A program made the position numbers and the translations under genes. Shown in pieces: positions 15,462 to 26,009 of a stretch of 51,090 nt of DNA; within the stretch, counting starts at the first letter, position 1, and the number at the start of each line of letters is the position of its first letter. The DNA is from an uncultured Clostridia bacterium (GTDB lineage Bacteria; Bacillota; Clostridia; TANB77; CAG-508): contig CATLEX010000004.1 in NCBI GenBank assembly GCA_949927455.1, positions 1 to 51,090 on the forward strand. Direction: 5' to 3'. The notes under the pieces are model-generated. The model ran no database searches. It was not told the origin of the DNA and saw only the letters and a program-made list of their open reading frames with translations.

Positions 15462-16595
15462 TTATGGCTTATTTGCCAATTCAACTTCTACTTCACTTTC
15501 TTTGCCAGCTCTTTGAATATATAATTTTACCATATCTTTTGGATTTTTGCTGTAAATATATTTCTTCAAATCATTCATTTTACTAATTTCAGTATCATCA
15601 ATTTTAGTAATAATATCCCCTTCTTTTATATCCAAATTAACTAACGGACCATCCACAGCCACTTGTGCGACATAAATTCCGTTTTCAATTTCTAACTCCG
15701 AATCCAAATATTTGATAGCTTCTTTATCATAGCCATAAATCCCAAGCCATGCTTCTTCAAACTTTCCCTCATTAATCAATTTATTAATAATTGGTTTTAC
15801 AATATTTACTGGGACCGCAAAACCAATTCCTTCTGCATTGCTGATTTTTACCGAATTGATGCCAATTAATTTTCCATCCGAATTAATCAATGCGCCACCA
15901 CTATTTCCTTCATTTATGGTTGCATCTGTCTGAATTAAATCTTCCATATAGACATTTTCGTTTTCACCTTCGATTTTTATAGTACGATTTAAACTACTAA
16001 CAATTCCTTTGGTTACTGTTTTTTGAAAATCCATACCAAGCGGATTTCCAATCGCATACACATCTTCCGCCAAGTTAATTTCATCCGAATCACCTAATTG
16101 TAAATATTCCAAATTATTTTTGTTAATTTTCACTATTGCCAAATCAATATTATTATCTGCCCAAACAACATTGCCATCATAAATTTTGCCATCCTCTAAA
16201 GTCACATAACAATTGCTATATTTATTGCCTGCTACATGTTGGTTAGTCAAAATATAACCATTATCTGTAATTAATACACCACTTCCTAACCCTAGCTTTT
16301 GTTCTGCATTATCTACAAATATAGAGCTTCCAGTTTGTTTTAATTTTGAAATCCCAACAATTGCATTTACTGAATTTTGGATATTATCCACCATAATCTT
16401 TTTTTCCAATGATTTATTCTCTGTTATTACATTTTCACTAAAATTTATCTTCTCAGCATCATATTTAGCTACACTTGTAGTGTAATCGCTTACACTTGTT
16501 TTTAAAATTAGTACCAATAATAGCGCAATAATTACAATCATAAAGCTGTACAAAATCAGTTTTTCTTTATTCTTCTTTTTTTCTTCATAATACAT
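15462..16595 (-). CDS. htrA: HtrA/DegP-type membrane serine protease
   Basis: Quality-control protease outside the membrane. The 377-residue protein has one N-terminal membrane helix (~14-32), then a trypsin-like domain with histidine in TNQHVAG (~117), aspartate in NIDLAIVKI (~151) and serine in GNSGGALI (~231), and a C-terminal PDZ domain (WLGIYGYDKE, GPLVNLDIKEGDIITKID). All three catalytic residues are present. It is divergent from the NRPS gene, sharing a ~140-base intergenic region. It resembles the HtrA-C relatives of Gram-positive bacteria. Confidence 0.95.
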   Translation of the reverse strand: MYYEEKKKNKEKLILYSFMIVIIALLLVLILKTSVSDYTTSVAKYDAEKINFSENVITENKSLEKKIMVDNIQNSVNAIVGISKLKQTGSSIFVDNAEQKLGLGSGVLITDNGYILTNQHVAGNKYSNCYVTLEDGKIYDGNVVWADNNIDLAIVKINKNNLEYLQLGDSDEINLAEDVYAIGNPLGMDFQKTVTKGIVSSLNRTIKIEGENENVYMEDLIQTDATINEGNSGGALINSDGKLIGINSVKISNAEGIGFAVPVNIVKPIINKLINEGKFEEAWLGIYGYDKEAIKYLDSELEIENGIYVAQVAVDGPLVNLDIKEGDIITKIDDTEISKMNDLKKYIYSKNPKDMVKLYIQRAGKESEVEVELANKP

Positions 16596-16673
16596 ATTTT
16601 CAGCCTCCTTGTTGGATTATTTTTTCCAAATTCTGGTTTTTCATACATATTTAAAATATTTTTCATAATTATA

Positions 16674-16702
16674 TTGATTTTTTATCATTTTTTTTATATG
16701 AT
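16674..16702 (+). promoter_or_regulatory. Probable SigA promoter of the NRPS-kinase operon
   Basis: TTGATT (16674-16679) and TATGAT (16697-16702) are 17 bases apart, about 30 bases before the NRPS ATG. The start codon follows TTGGGGGAAG, a good ribosome binding site. Confidence 0.6.
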
Positions 16703-16733
16703 AGATGTAAATTTATCATTGGGGGAAGTTCAA

Positions 16734-19700
16734 ATGGAAAAATTATATAATTTAAGTGCACCACAAAAGTCAATTTTACTGACAGAACAATTTTATACTG
16801 GAAGTAGCATTAATAATATTGGTGGTGGCATTATTGTTCATGAAGCTTTAGATTTTGATTTGTTCAAAAAAGCAATTCAAAATTTTGTAAAATACAATGA
16901 CAGTTTTCGCATCCGTCTCAAGCAAACATCAGATGGTGTAAAGCAGTATTTTGAGGATTTTTCAGAATTCGACATTAAAGTTGTCGATTTAGAAAGTGAA
17001 GACGAAGTTTCTGCTTTAGACCAAAAAATTTTGTATCAACCAATCAACATTTTCGAAGAACGTTTATTTGAATTTACAATTTTTAGATTTCCCAACAATC
17101 ATGGTGGTTATATCTTTAAACTACACCATCTTATTGCTGATGGTTGGACATCTGGTTTTGTTTGCACACAACCTATGCAAGAATATTGTAATTTATTAAA
17201 TGGTACTAATCATAATCAAAGTTTAAAACTATCTTATATAGATTATTTGCAAACAGAAGAAAAATATTTTACAAGTAATAAATTTGAAAAGGATAAATTA
17301 TATTGGTCAGAAAAATTTTCAACTGTACCAAATGCTGTTTCAATTCCATCTTCTATGGATATTTCAAACGATTTTTCTTGTGAAGGAAATCGAAGTTCTT
17401 TTGTTATTTCTAAAAAAGAATTCGATCAAATTACACAATATTGCACAAAGTATTCTGTTTCTGTTTTTAATTTTTTTATGGCAGTTTTATCAATTTATAT
17501 TTCAAAAATTAATGATACAAACGATTTTGTTATTGGAACACCAATTTTAAATCGTTCAAATTTCGCTGAAAAAAATACTTCTGGTATGTTTATTAATACA
17601 GCACCTTTTCGCATTACTTTTGATAACAATTCTACTTTTACAGAATTACTCACTTCCATTTCAAAAGACTCAATGGGCTTACTTCGCCATCAAAAGTATC
17701 CTTATCAAAATATTTTAGAGGACTTAAGAAAAAAAGATGCTTCTATTCCTAATTTATATAATATTCTTTTATCTTATCAAACAACGGCGTTTAGTGATGA
17801 TTGCGAAATCTCTCATGATACACGTTGGATTTTTAATGGCTGTACAGCTGACGATATAGATATACACTTATATCAAATGAATGAAGTTGAAAATTTAACA
17901 ATTTCTTATGATTATAAAACAAGTAAATATACATATCTTGATATTGAAAATATACATAAACGTTTCATGCACATTATTAACCAAGTTTTGAAAAAAGAAG
18001 AAATTGAAACAAAAGACATTGAAATTGTTACACCTGAAGAAAAACATAAAATTTTAGTTGAATTTAATAATACACAAGTAGATTATCCAACAGACAAAAC
18101 TGTCGTGGATTTATTTGAGGAGCAAGTTGAAAAAACACCAGATAGTATTGCTGTTGTTTTTGAAGATCAGGAATTAACTTATCGTAAATTAAATGAAAAA
18201 GCAAATCAATTAGCATGGTATTTGAAGGAAAGAGGAGCTTGTTCTGGAATGATTATAGGCATATGCTTAAATAGAAGTCTTGAATTAATCATTGGATTAA
18301 TTGCAATTTTAAAAGTTGGAGCCGCTTATCTCCCTATTGATCCCAATTATCCACAAGATAGAATTTCCTATATGCTAGAAGATAGTAATTCTAAAATGTT
18401 ATTAACAAATTCTATCAACAAAATTAATATATCAATTCCAAAAATTATCATTGATTTAACAAGTGATATATACTCTTCTTTTTCAACAAATAACTTAAAT
18501 ACCTTACTAAATTCAAATAACATTATATATTTAATATATACTTCTGGCTCTACTGGTAAACCAAAAGGCGTTCTTTTAAGTCATCATAATTTGTTAAATT
18601 TTATTTATGGTATAAAAAAAGAAATTAATTTTACTGAAAACAAAATTATGGTTTCAGTTACTACAATTTGTTTTGATATTTTTGGATTAGAATTATGGTG
18701 TAGTCTTTGTTCTGGTATGAAACTAATTATTGCAAATGAAATAGAGCAAGATAACCCAGAACAATTGAACAAACTCTGCATTAAAAATAATGTAAACATG
18801 ATTCAAACAACACCTTCTAGATTTAATTACTTCTTGGAGAATTATCAATATTGTACATTTTTAAAAAACATGTCTGAATTATTAGTTGGAGGTGAAGCAT
18901 TATCAGAAACATTATTAACAAAACTTCGCAATATTTCTAATGCTAGAATTTTTAATATGTATGGACCAACAGAAACTACCATCTGGTCTACCCTTAAAAA
19001 TGTTACAAATTCAACTAAAATCTCTGTTGGTAAACCTATTATTAATACTACTTGCTATATATTAGACAAACATAAAAAATTACTACCACCTCTTATACCA
19101 GGTGAACTTTATATTGGTGGAGCAGGTGTTTCTTGTGGATATCTTAATAGAAAGGATTTAACCGATGAAAAATTCTTTCACTCACCATTTAAAGAAAACG
19201 AAATAATCTATAATACAAATGATTTAGCTTATTTTACAAATAATGGAGAAATTATTCATTTAGGAAGAACAGACTTCCAAATGAAATTAAGAGGATATCG
19301 TATTGAATTAGGAGAAATTGAAAATGAACTAAATTCTATTACAGAAATTAATTCTTCAATTGTAATTTCTGATCCCTCAAGAAAATATTTAATATGTTAT
19401 TATACTTCAAATAGTAAAATTGATACAAATTATATTATATCTTGCCTTATAAAAGTTTTACCTAATTATATGATACCTTCTTATTTTTACAAACTGGAGA
19501 AGTTTCCCTTAACTCCTAACGGCAAAATTGATAGAAAAGCCTTGCCTATGCCAACATTTTCAAACACTGAAAAAAATATGATAGAGCCTCGAAATGAGGT
19601 TGACAAAAAACTAGTTGAGCTTTTCTCAAAAATTTTACATATTGATAAAATCAGTATTGGCAATTCTTTTTTTGAACTTGGTGGGGATTCCTTAAGTGCC

Positions 19701-22700
19701 ATTAATTTGTGTTTAAAAATTTTTAATAAATTTAAAATTCAATTATCTGTAAAAGATATTTTTGAACACCATATACTTTCAGATTTATCTGATTATATTG
19801 CAAATTATGAAGCATCAAAAGCAACAATTGAAAAAGCTAAAATACAAGATTTTTATGATGCTTCATCTGCACAAAAAAGAATTTTTTACGCTTCCAAAGC
19901 AGCTGGAGAAAATTCTACCCTTTATAATTGTCCTGGAGCCCTTGTTTTTGACACTGTTCCTGATGCCAACAAATTGAAATCTTGCTTTGAAATTTTATTT
20001 GAAAGGCATGAAAGTTTACGCACTTATTTTGAAATTAAAAATAATGATATTGTACAAAAAATAGCACCAAATATTAATTTCAAATTGGAAATACAAAATA
20101 GTACCAGTACTAATACACATTATTTGCTAAAACAATTTGTGCAACCATTTAACCTTGCAAAAGCCCCTTTATTTAGGGCTACTCTTGTGATACAAAATAA
20201 TCAAACAGCTACACTTTTAGTTGACATGCACCACTCCATTAGTGATGGTTCTTCAATTGATATTTTATTAAAGGAACTTTCAAAATTATATAATGGTCGC
20301 ACATTGGAAGACAATCCGATTACTTATAAAGATTTCTCCGAATGGGAAAAAACGCATTTTTTGTCATCTGAATTTACAGAAAGTGAAAAATTTTGGCTTG
20401 AGCAATTTCAAGATGAATTACCAGTTTTACATATGCCAACTACGTTTGAAAGACCCGTTACACAAAGTTTTGAAGGAAATAGTTTTCACTTTGAAATTGA
20501 CAAAAAACTAAAAAATAAAATTGCCAAATTATCAAAAGACTTAGGCATTACTCCTTATATGTTTTTGCTAGCAAGCTATTATGTTTTGCTTTACAAATAT
20601 ACAAACCAAAAAGACATCATTGTTGGTACACCTGTCACAGGAAGAAATTTACCAGAACTTTCAAATATTTTTGGAATGTTTGTTAATTCACTTCCTTTAC
20701 GTGCTAATTTAAAATCAAATTCGTCTTTTAAAACCTTTTTAAATCATATCAAAAAAATGTGTTTAGACTCTTTTGACCACCAAGATTATCCTTTTGATTT
20801 TCTTGTAAACAAATTAAATTTGCAAAGGAATACCAACCGTAGTCCCCTATTTGATACCATGTTTATTTATCAAAATATGGGTGCTCCAATGTTAAACTTC
20901 AAGGACATCCAAACCACTTTTGTAGCAGCTCAAAATCACATTTCAAAATTTGATTTTTCATTAGAAATTGTACCAAATAAAGAAAATTTTGCTCTACGAC
21001 TTGAGTATTGTACCAAATTATTTGATGAAAAATTTATTGAAAATTTGGCAAATCGTTACTTAAAAATTTTAACAACAGTAACTGATGATATTACAATAAA
21101 AATAGCTAATATTGAGATGCTTTCAGAAGAAGAAAAAACTCAAATTTTGCATGATTTTAACAACACCAAAATGCCTTATGATAAAGAAAAAAATCTACAA
21201 ACAATTTTTGAAGAAAATGTAGAAAAAAATCCAAATAAAACTGCTATTATTTTTGAAGACCAAACTATTTCTTATCAAGACTTGAATCAAAAAGCAAATC
21301 AACTTGCCAACTACTTACTTGCTAATCGCATTAAACCAAATGACATTGTTGGAATTATGCTGCCTCGTTCCATCGAGACCATTATTTGTATGTTAGGAAT
21401 TTTAAAAGCAGGTGCAGGTTATATGTTAATTGATACAAGTTTGCCAAAAGACAGAATTGAGTTTATGCTAAATAATGCTAAGGCAAAACTACTGCTTACC
21501 TCTCCCAAATTCAAAAAAATTGAATTTGAAAATATTTACCAATTTAGTTTAGAAAACTTACAATATTATAATATAGCAAATCCAAATGTTGAAAATAGTA
21601 TTGACGATACTTTTTCAATTATTTATACTTCTGGTTCAACAGGAACCCCAAAAGGAGTTACCTTAAAACGTCAAGGTGTTGTTAATTTGGCACTTATTTA
21701 TCAGGAAATTTTAGGCACCAATTCTTGTGATAAATTTTTAAGTATTAGCTCTATTGCATTCGATATGTTTATTGTTGAAAATTTTGTACCTTTATTAACT
21801 GGAAAAACAATTATTTTAACAAACGAAGAACAACAAAAAATACCACAATATATTAGCCAATTAATTTTAGATTATAATATCGACTTTATTTTAACAACAC
21901 CTTCTAGAATTGAGTTGTTAATCAATGACGAAACTACATCATCTGCTTTAAAAAAGCTAAAAATTATACAACTTGGTGGCGAAAGTTTCACACCTACACT
22001 TTATACTAAACTAAAAAATTACACCAATGCGAACATATTTAATGGTTATGGCCCAAGCGAAATTACCGCATGTTGTTCGAATAAAAAAATTGAAAATAAT
22101 GGTATCATAAATATTGGAAAACCAAATTGTAATACACAAATTTATTTATTAGACAAAGACTTAAACCTATGCCCAATTGGTATTGAAGGTGAAATTTGTA
22201 TCGGTGGTGATGGTGTTTCAAAAGGTTACATTAACAACACAGAAATGACCAAAAAATCTTTCATCAAAAATCCTTTTGGAGATGGCATGCTTTATAAATC
22301 AGGTGATATTGGAAAATGGAATTCCGTTGGCGAAATTGATTATATTGGCAGAAAAGATTTTCAAATTAAAATTCGTGGACTTCGTGTGGAATTATCAGAA
22401 ATCGAAAATAAATTTTTAGAAATTCCTAAAATTGACAATAGTGCCGTTATTTATAAAAAAGATGAAAACGATAACTATTTGGTAGGATTTTTCACTTCCA
22501 ATGCCGAAATTGATGTGTCTGATATTCGTCAAGAATTAACCAAATCTCTGCCACTTTATATGGTACCAAAATATATTATAAAATTAGACCAAATGCCTAT
22601 TACAACAAACGGAAAAGTCAATAAAAGAGAATTAGATAAACGTAAAATTACAAAAACTGAAAAACAAACTTATGTCGCACCAGAAAATGATTTGCAATCT

Positions 22701-24149
22701 TTGCTTTGCGACACTTGGAACCAGTTTTTACATACACAAATTGGAATCGACGATAACATTTTTGAAGTTGGAGTTGACTCACTTATCGCTATCAAATTTA
22801 AAACTGCTTTGTTAGCACATAACATCAACATTCCTTATGCAAATTTATTTAAATATCCAACTGTGCGTGCTTTGTCAGAAAACACTAAATTAGAAAAATC
22901 AACTTCTCATTTAAATGATTTTGATTACACAAAAATCAATAAAATCTTAGATAAAAATAATTTGCAAACATTAAAAAATGCTAACATTTCACACAATCAT
23001 AAAAATAATATTCTTTTGCTTGGCAGCAACGGATTTGTAGGAAGCCATATTTTGTATAACTTTATCAAACAAGACGATGGAAAAGCCTATTGTATTATTC
23101 GAGACAAAAATAATAAATCTGCACGAGACAGATTAATCGATACATTGCATTTTTATTTCGACAACGAACTAGATAATTTTATTGATGATAGAATTATTAT
23201 TTTAAAAGGTGACATCACAAAAGAAAATTTTGATTTAGATGCAGAAACTTTTAAAGAAATTACACAAAAAATCTCAACTGTTATCAATTCTGCTGCCATG
23301 GTTAAACATTATGGAGATATTAAAAAATTTAGAAATGTTAATATTAAAGTAACCGAAAAGCTCTGCGAATATTGCAAAAATAACCACAAAAAATTGCTTC
23401 ATACTTCAACTATAAGTGTTTCAGAAAGTTCTAATATTGATGCTACTTACGTTGCCTCTAAAAAATATGAAGGTACAGAGTTTGCTGAAAATAATTTATA
23501 CATTGGTCAAACTCTGGATAATAGTTACACTTCTACTAAATTTGAAGCAGAGCGAATTATTCTATCCAATATGGTAGATGGATTAAATGCAAAAATACTC
23601 AGACTTGGTAATATTACAAATCGTTTTTCGGATGGAACATTTCAAATTAACCCTGACGAAAATGCTTTTGCTGGCAGATTAAAAAGCTTTATTAGTTTGA
23701 AAAATATACCAGATTATTTGCAGGCTTTGCCTCTTGAATTTACGCCAGTTGATTTGTGTGGAAAAGCAATTGTATATATTCTGCAAAATAATATAAAAGA
23801 TTTTTCTGTGTATCATTTATACAATAACCATTCGATTTATTTAAAGAATTTTGTTGACATATTAAATTCAAATCATATTGCACTAAATTTTGTTGACAAT
23901 AAAAAGTTTAAATCTACCATAAAAAATATTTTAGAAAAAACAGAATTACAAAATGAATTATCTGGTATTATTAATGATTTGAATCATAATTATGATTTGA
24001 TTTATGAAAGAGATGTTGATTTGAATTCTACTTTAACACAATTTTTCTTGCAACGTTTAGGATTTGAATGGCCTAATATAGATGAAAATTATATTGAAAA
24101 ATATATCAATTATATGAAAAAAATAAATTTTTTTAAGGAGGACAAATAA
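16734..24149 (+). CDS. Nonribosomal peptide synthetase, C-A-T-C-A-T-R
   Basis: Two-module synthetase of 2471 residues. I chose the ATG at 16734 because GGGGGAAG precedes it. Domain order: condensation (HHLIADG ~130), adenylation (YTSGSTGKPKG ~602, MYGPTE ~743), carrier (LGGDSL ~982), condensation (HHSISDG ~1165), adenylation (YTSGSTGTPKG ~1631, GYGPSE ~1772), carrier (VGVDSL ~2011) and terminal reductase (GSNGFVG ~2097, YTSTK ~2264). A starter condensation domain suggests N-acylation of the first residue; the NAD(P)H reductase suggests release as an aldehyde or alcohol. The first adenylation pocket reads D-I-L-Q-L-G-M-I-W, close to the glycine code. The second reads about D-M-V-L-Q-G-G-A-C and cannot be assigned. 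The architecture is that of the gut clostridial dipeptide-aldehyde (ruminopeptin/pyrazinone type) synthetases. Confidence 0.93.
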   Translation: MEKLYNLSAPQKSILLTEQFYTGSSINNIGGGIIVHEALDFDLFKKAIQNFVKYNDSFRIRLKQTSDGVKQYFEDFSEFDIKVVDLESEDEVSALDQKILYQPINIFEERLFEFTIFRFPNNHGGYIFKLHHLIADGWTSGFVCTQPMQEYCNLLNGTNHNQSLKLSYIDYLQTEEKYFTSNKFEKDKLYWSEKFSTVPNAVSIPSSMDISNDFSCEGNRSSFVISKKEFDQITQYCTKYSVSVFNFFMAVLSIYISKINDTNDFVIGTPILNRSNFAEKNTSGMFINTAPFRITFDNNSTFTELLTSISKDSMGLLRHQKYPYQNILEDLRKKDASIPNLYNILLSYQTTAFSDDCEISHDTRWIFNGCTADDIDIHLYQMNEVENLTISYDYKTSKYTYLDIENIHKRFMHIINQVLKKEEIETKDIEIVTPEEKHKILVEFNNTQVDYPTDKTVVDLFEEQVEKTPDSIAVVFEDQELTYRKLNEKANQLAWYLKERGACSGMIIGICLNRSLELIIGLIAILKVGAAYLPIDPNYPQDRISYMLEDSNSKMLLTNSINKINISIPKIIIDLTSDIYSSFSTNNLNTLLNSNNIIYLIYTSGSTGKPKGVLLSHHNLLNFIYGIKKEINFTENKIMVSVTTICFDIFGLELWCSLCSGMKLIIANEIEQDNPEQLNKLCIKNNVNMIQTTPSRFNYFLENYQYCTFLKNMSELLVGGEALSETLLTKLRNISNARIFNMYGPTETTIWSTLKNVTNSTKISVGKPIINTTCYILDKHKKLLPPLIPGELYIGGAGVSCGYLNRKDLTDEKFFHSPFKENEIIYNTNDLAYFTNNGEIIHLGRTDFQMKLRGYRIELGEIENELNSITEINSSIVISDPSRKYLICYYTSNSKIDTNYIISCLIKVLPNYMIPSYFYKLEKFPLTPNGKIDRKALPMPTFSNTEKNMIEPRNEVDKKLVELFSKILHIDKISIGNSFFELGGDSLSAINLCLKIFNKFKIQLSVKDIFEHHILSDLSDYIANYEASKATIEKAKIQDFYDASSAQKRIFYASKAAGENSTLYNCPGALVFDTVPDANKLKSCFEILFERHESLRTYFEIKNNDIVQKIAPNINFKLEIQNSTSTNTHYLLKQFVQPFNLAKAPLFRATLVIQNNQTATLLVDMHHSISDGSSIDILLKELSKLYNGRTLEDNPITYKDFSEWEKTHFLSSEFTESEKFWLEQFQDELPVLHMPTTFERPVTQSFEGNSFHFEIDKKLKNKIAKLSKDLGITPYMFLLASYYVLLYKYTNQKDIIVGTPVTGRNLPELSNIFGMFVNSLPLRANLKSNSSFKTFLNHIKKMCLDSFDHQDYPFDFLVNKLNLQRNTNRSPLFDTMFIYQNMGAPMLNFKDIQTTFVAAQNHISKFDFSLEIVPNKENFALRLEYCTKLFDEKFIENLANRYLKILTTVTDDITIKIANIEMLSEEEKTQILHDFNNTKMPYDKEKNLQTIFEENVEKNPNKTAIIFEDQTISYQDLNQKANQLANYLLANRIKPNDIVGIMLPRSIETIICMLGILKAGAGYMLIDTSLPKDRIEFMLNNAKAKLLLTSPKFKKIEFENIYQFSLENLQYYNIANPNVENSIDDTFSIIYTSGSTGTPKGVTLKRQGVVNLALIYQEILGTNSCDKFLSISSIAFDMFIVENFVPLLTGKTIILTNEEQQKIPQYISQLILDYNIDFILTTPSRIELLINDETTSSALKKLKIIQLGGESFTPTLYTKLKNYTNANIFNGYGPSEITACCSNKKIENNGIINIGKPNCNTQIYLLDKDLNLCPIGIEGEICIGGDGVSKGYINNTEMTKKSFIKNPFGDGMLYKSGDIGKWNSVGEIDYIGRKDFQIKIRGLRVELSEIENKFLEIPKIDNSAVIYKKDENDNYLVGFFTSNAEIDVSDIRQELTKSLPLYMVPKYIIKLDQMPITTNGKVNKRELDKRKITKTEKQTYVAPENDLQSLLCDTWNQFLHTQIGIDDNIFEVGVDSLIAIKFKTALLAHNINIPYANLFKYPTVRALSENTKLEKSTSHLNDFDYTKINKILDKNNLQTLKNANISHNHKNNILLLGSNGFVGSHILYNFIKQDDGKAYCIIRDKNNKSARDRLIDTLHFYFDNELDNFIDDRIIILKGDITKENFDLDAETFKEITQKISTVINSAAMVKHYGDIKKFRNVNIKVTEKLCEYCKNNHKKLLHTSTISVSESSNIDATYVASKKYEGTEFAENNLYIGQTLDNSYTSTKFEAERIILSNMVDGLNAKILRLGNITNRFSDGTFQINPDENAFAGRLKSFISLKNIPDYLQALPLEFTPVDLCGKAIVYILQNNIKDFSVYHLYNNHSIYLKNFVDILNSNHIALNFVDNKKFKSTIKNILEKTELQNELSGIINDLNHNYDLIYERDVDLNSTLTQFFLQRLGFEWPNIDENYIEKYINYMKKINFFKEDK

Positions 24150-25970
24150 ATGGAAAATTTAAATTCACTTATTGCAATGATTATCTCAGAAATACTTTTA
24201 CTAATACTATTTATTACTATCTTTTTTACACAAAAAAAAGGATCTCAACTAAAAAATTCCTTTCTTACTTTTATAAGTTTAATATTCATTTGGATATTAG
24301 GTTCTATTTTACAAATTTCATTACAAAATAGTAATATAAATCCTTTTACTTTTGAAAAATTATCTGTTTTTGGTGTAGCACTAAGTCCAGTTGCTTTTTT
24401 CACATTAAGCATTATTTTTGCAAAAACTAAAATAAAATTATCTAAAAAACATTTATCATTTTTAATAATACCTATTTTAAGTATTATTTTCACACTTACA
24501 AATGAATATCATCATTTAATGTTTGAACAATATTCTACCAATATGAATATTGTTCAATATGGCAAATATTTCACAATTCATTCGCTTTATACCTATGGAC
24601 TTTATCTAATTGGTGTTATCTATTTACTTAGATATTCTATTAAAAATTCTGGATTTTTCTCCAGACAATCATTTTTGCTTGCTTTAGGAATTGCTATTCC
24701 TTTGCTTGCAAATGGTTTAGGAACAGCCAAAATAATACCTGCTTCAATGTATACTACTCCAATTGCTTTTGCTTTCATGGCTATATTTTATGCTTTAGCA
24801 ATTTTTAAATTTAAGTTTATATCATCTGCCCCTATTGCTCTTCAGAAAATTGTTGATAAAATTTCTGATAGTTACATTGTGTTAGATGAAACCTATAATA
24901 TCACAGACTTCAATGAAACTTTTTTACATACCTTTCATACAAAAGCAGATTACATAAGAAGCAAGAATTTATTTAAATTATCAGAGGAAGATAATAATAT
25001 AAAAGTCCAAAAAACTTTTGAAGAAACTCTTAAAAAACTTCAAACCTCAACTGAAACCTTTCAATTTGAAGATGAAGTTCCTGAGATTGAAAAAACATTT
25101 ACAATTGAAATGAACAACATTTATAGCAAAAATAACTTCCTTGGCATTCTTGTTCTATTTAAAGATATTACTCAGCACAAACAAGATATTCAAACCATCC
25201 AAAATAACCAAGATATCTTAATTGAGCAAGAACGTCTCGCTTCACTTGGACAAATGATTGGTGGAATTGCACACAACTTAAAAACTCCAATCTTTTCTGT
25301 CGCAGGTGGATTGGAAGGTTTATCTGATTTGATTAATGAATTTGATTTATCACTTGACAATGATTCTGTAACTAATGATGACATGCACGAAATTGCATCA
25401 GACATGCGTCAATGGATTGAAAAATTAAGAGGTCATATTTCTTACATGTCAGATGTTATTACTACTGTAAAAGGACAAGCTGTTACTTTATCAGAAAGCG
25501 AATCTATGGATTTTTCTATTACAGAATTGTTTAAACGTGTTGATATTTTAATGAAACATGAAGTTAAAAACGCCTTAGCCACTCTAGAAATCAAAAATAA
25601 CGTTGGCGACGCTGAATTACTTTCTGGAAATATTAATAGTTTAGTACAAATTATTAACAATATCATTTCTAATGCAATTGAAGCCTATGGAAATGACTTT
25701 ACTGATAAAAAAATAGAACTTCTTGCACAAAAAAAAGCTTCTAACATCATCATTTCTATCAAAGATTATGGACCAGGAATTTCTGAAATGGCACAACAAA
25801 AGCTATTCAAAGAAATGATTACAACAAAAGGAAAAAATGGAACTGGACTTGGTATGTTTATGTCTTATTCTAATATAAAAGTTCACTTTAACGGAAACTT
25901 AACTTATGAAACACACATTGGTAAAGGAACAACTTTTTACATCACAATTCCAATTAATCTAAATTCATAA
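24150..25970 (+). CDS. Membrane sensor histidine kinase coupled to the NRPS
   Basis: A 606-residue kinase. The first ~220 residues hold about seven membrane helices, like the 7TM sensor region of some histidine kinases. A PAS-like region (~235-340: SDSYIVLDETYNITDFNETF, then GILVLFKDIT) follows. The H-box is GGIAHNLKTPIFS (~His374) and the ATPase has NIISNAIEAYG (~500), YGPGIS (~540) and GTGLGMFMS. The ATG follows the NRPS stop codon without a gap, and the ribosome binding site AAGGAGG lies in the end of the NRPS gene, so translation is coupled. No response regulator is found nearby. Confidence 0.9.
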   Translation: MENLNSLIAMIISEILLLILFITIFFTQKKGSQLKNSFLTFISLIFIWILGSILQISLQNSNINPFTFEKLSVFGVALSPVAFFTLSIIFAKTKIKLSKKHLSFLIIPILSIIFTLTNEYHHLMFEQYSTNMNIVQYGKYFTIHSLYTYGLYLIGVIYLLRYSIKNSGFFSRQSFLLALGIAIPLLANGLGTAKIIPASMYTTPIAFAFMAIFYALAIFKFKFISSAPIALQKIVDKISDSYIVLDETYNITDFNETFLHTFHTKADYIRSKNLFKLSEEDNNIKVQKTFEETLKKLQTSTETFQFEDEVPEIEKTFTIEMNNIYSKNNFLGILVLFKDITQHKQDIQTIQNNQDILIEQERLASLGQMIGGIAHNLKTPIFSVAGGLEGLSDLINEFDLSLDNDSVTNDDMHEIASDMRQWIEKLRGHISYMSDVITTVKGQAVTLSESESMDFSITELFKRVDILMKHEVKNALATLEIKNNVGDAELLSGNINSLVQIINNIISNAIEAYGNDFTDKKIELLAQKKASNIIISIKDYGPGISEMAQQKLFKEMITTKGKNGTGLGMFMSYSNIKVHFNGNLTYETHIGKGTTFYITIPINLNS

Positions 25971-25978
25971 ATTTCAAA

Positions 25979-26009
25979 AAACTGGAGAATTTCATTCATT
26001 CTCCAGTTT
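25979..26009. terminator. Bidirectional terminator between the kinase and ABC-F genes
   Basis: AAACTGGAGAAT and ATTCTCCAGTTT form a perfect 12-bp stem around a seven-base loop, followed by CTATTTTT on the plus strand. Confidence 0.85.
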
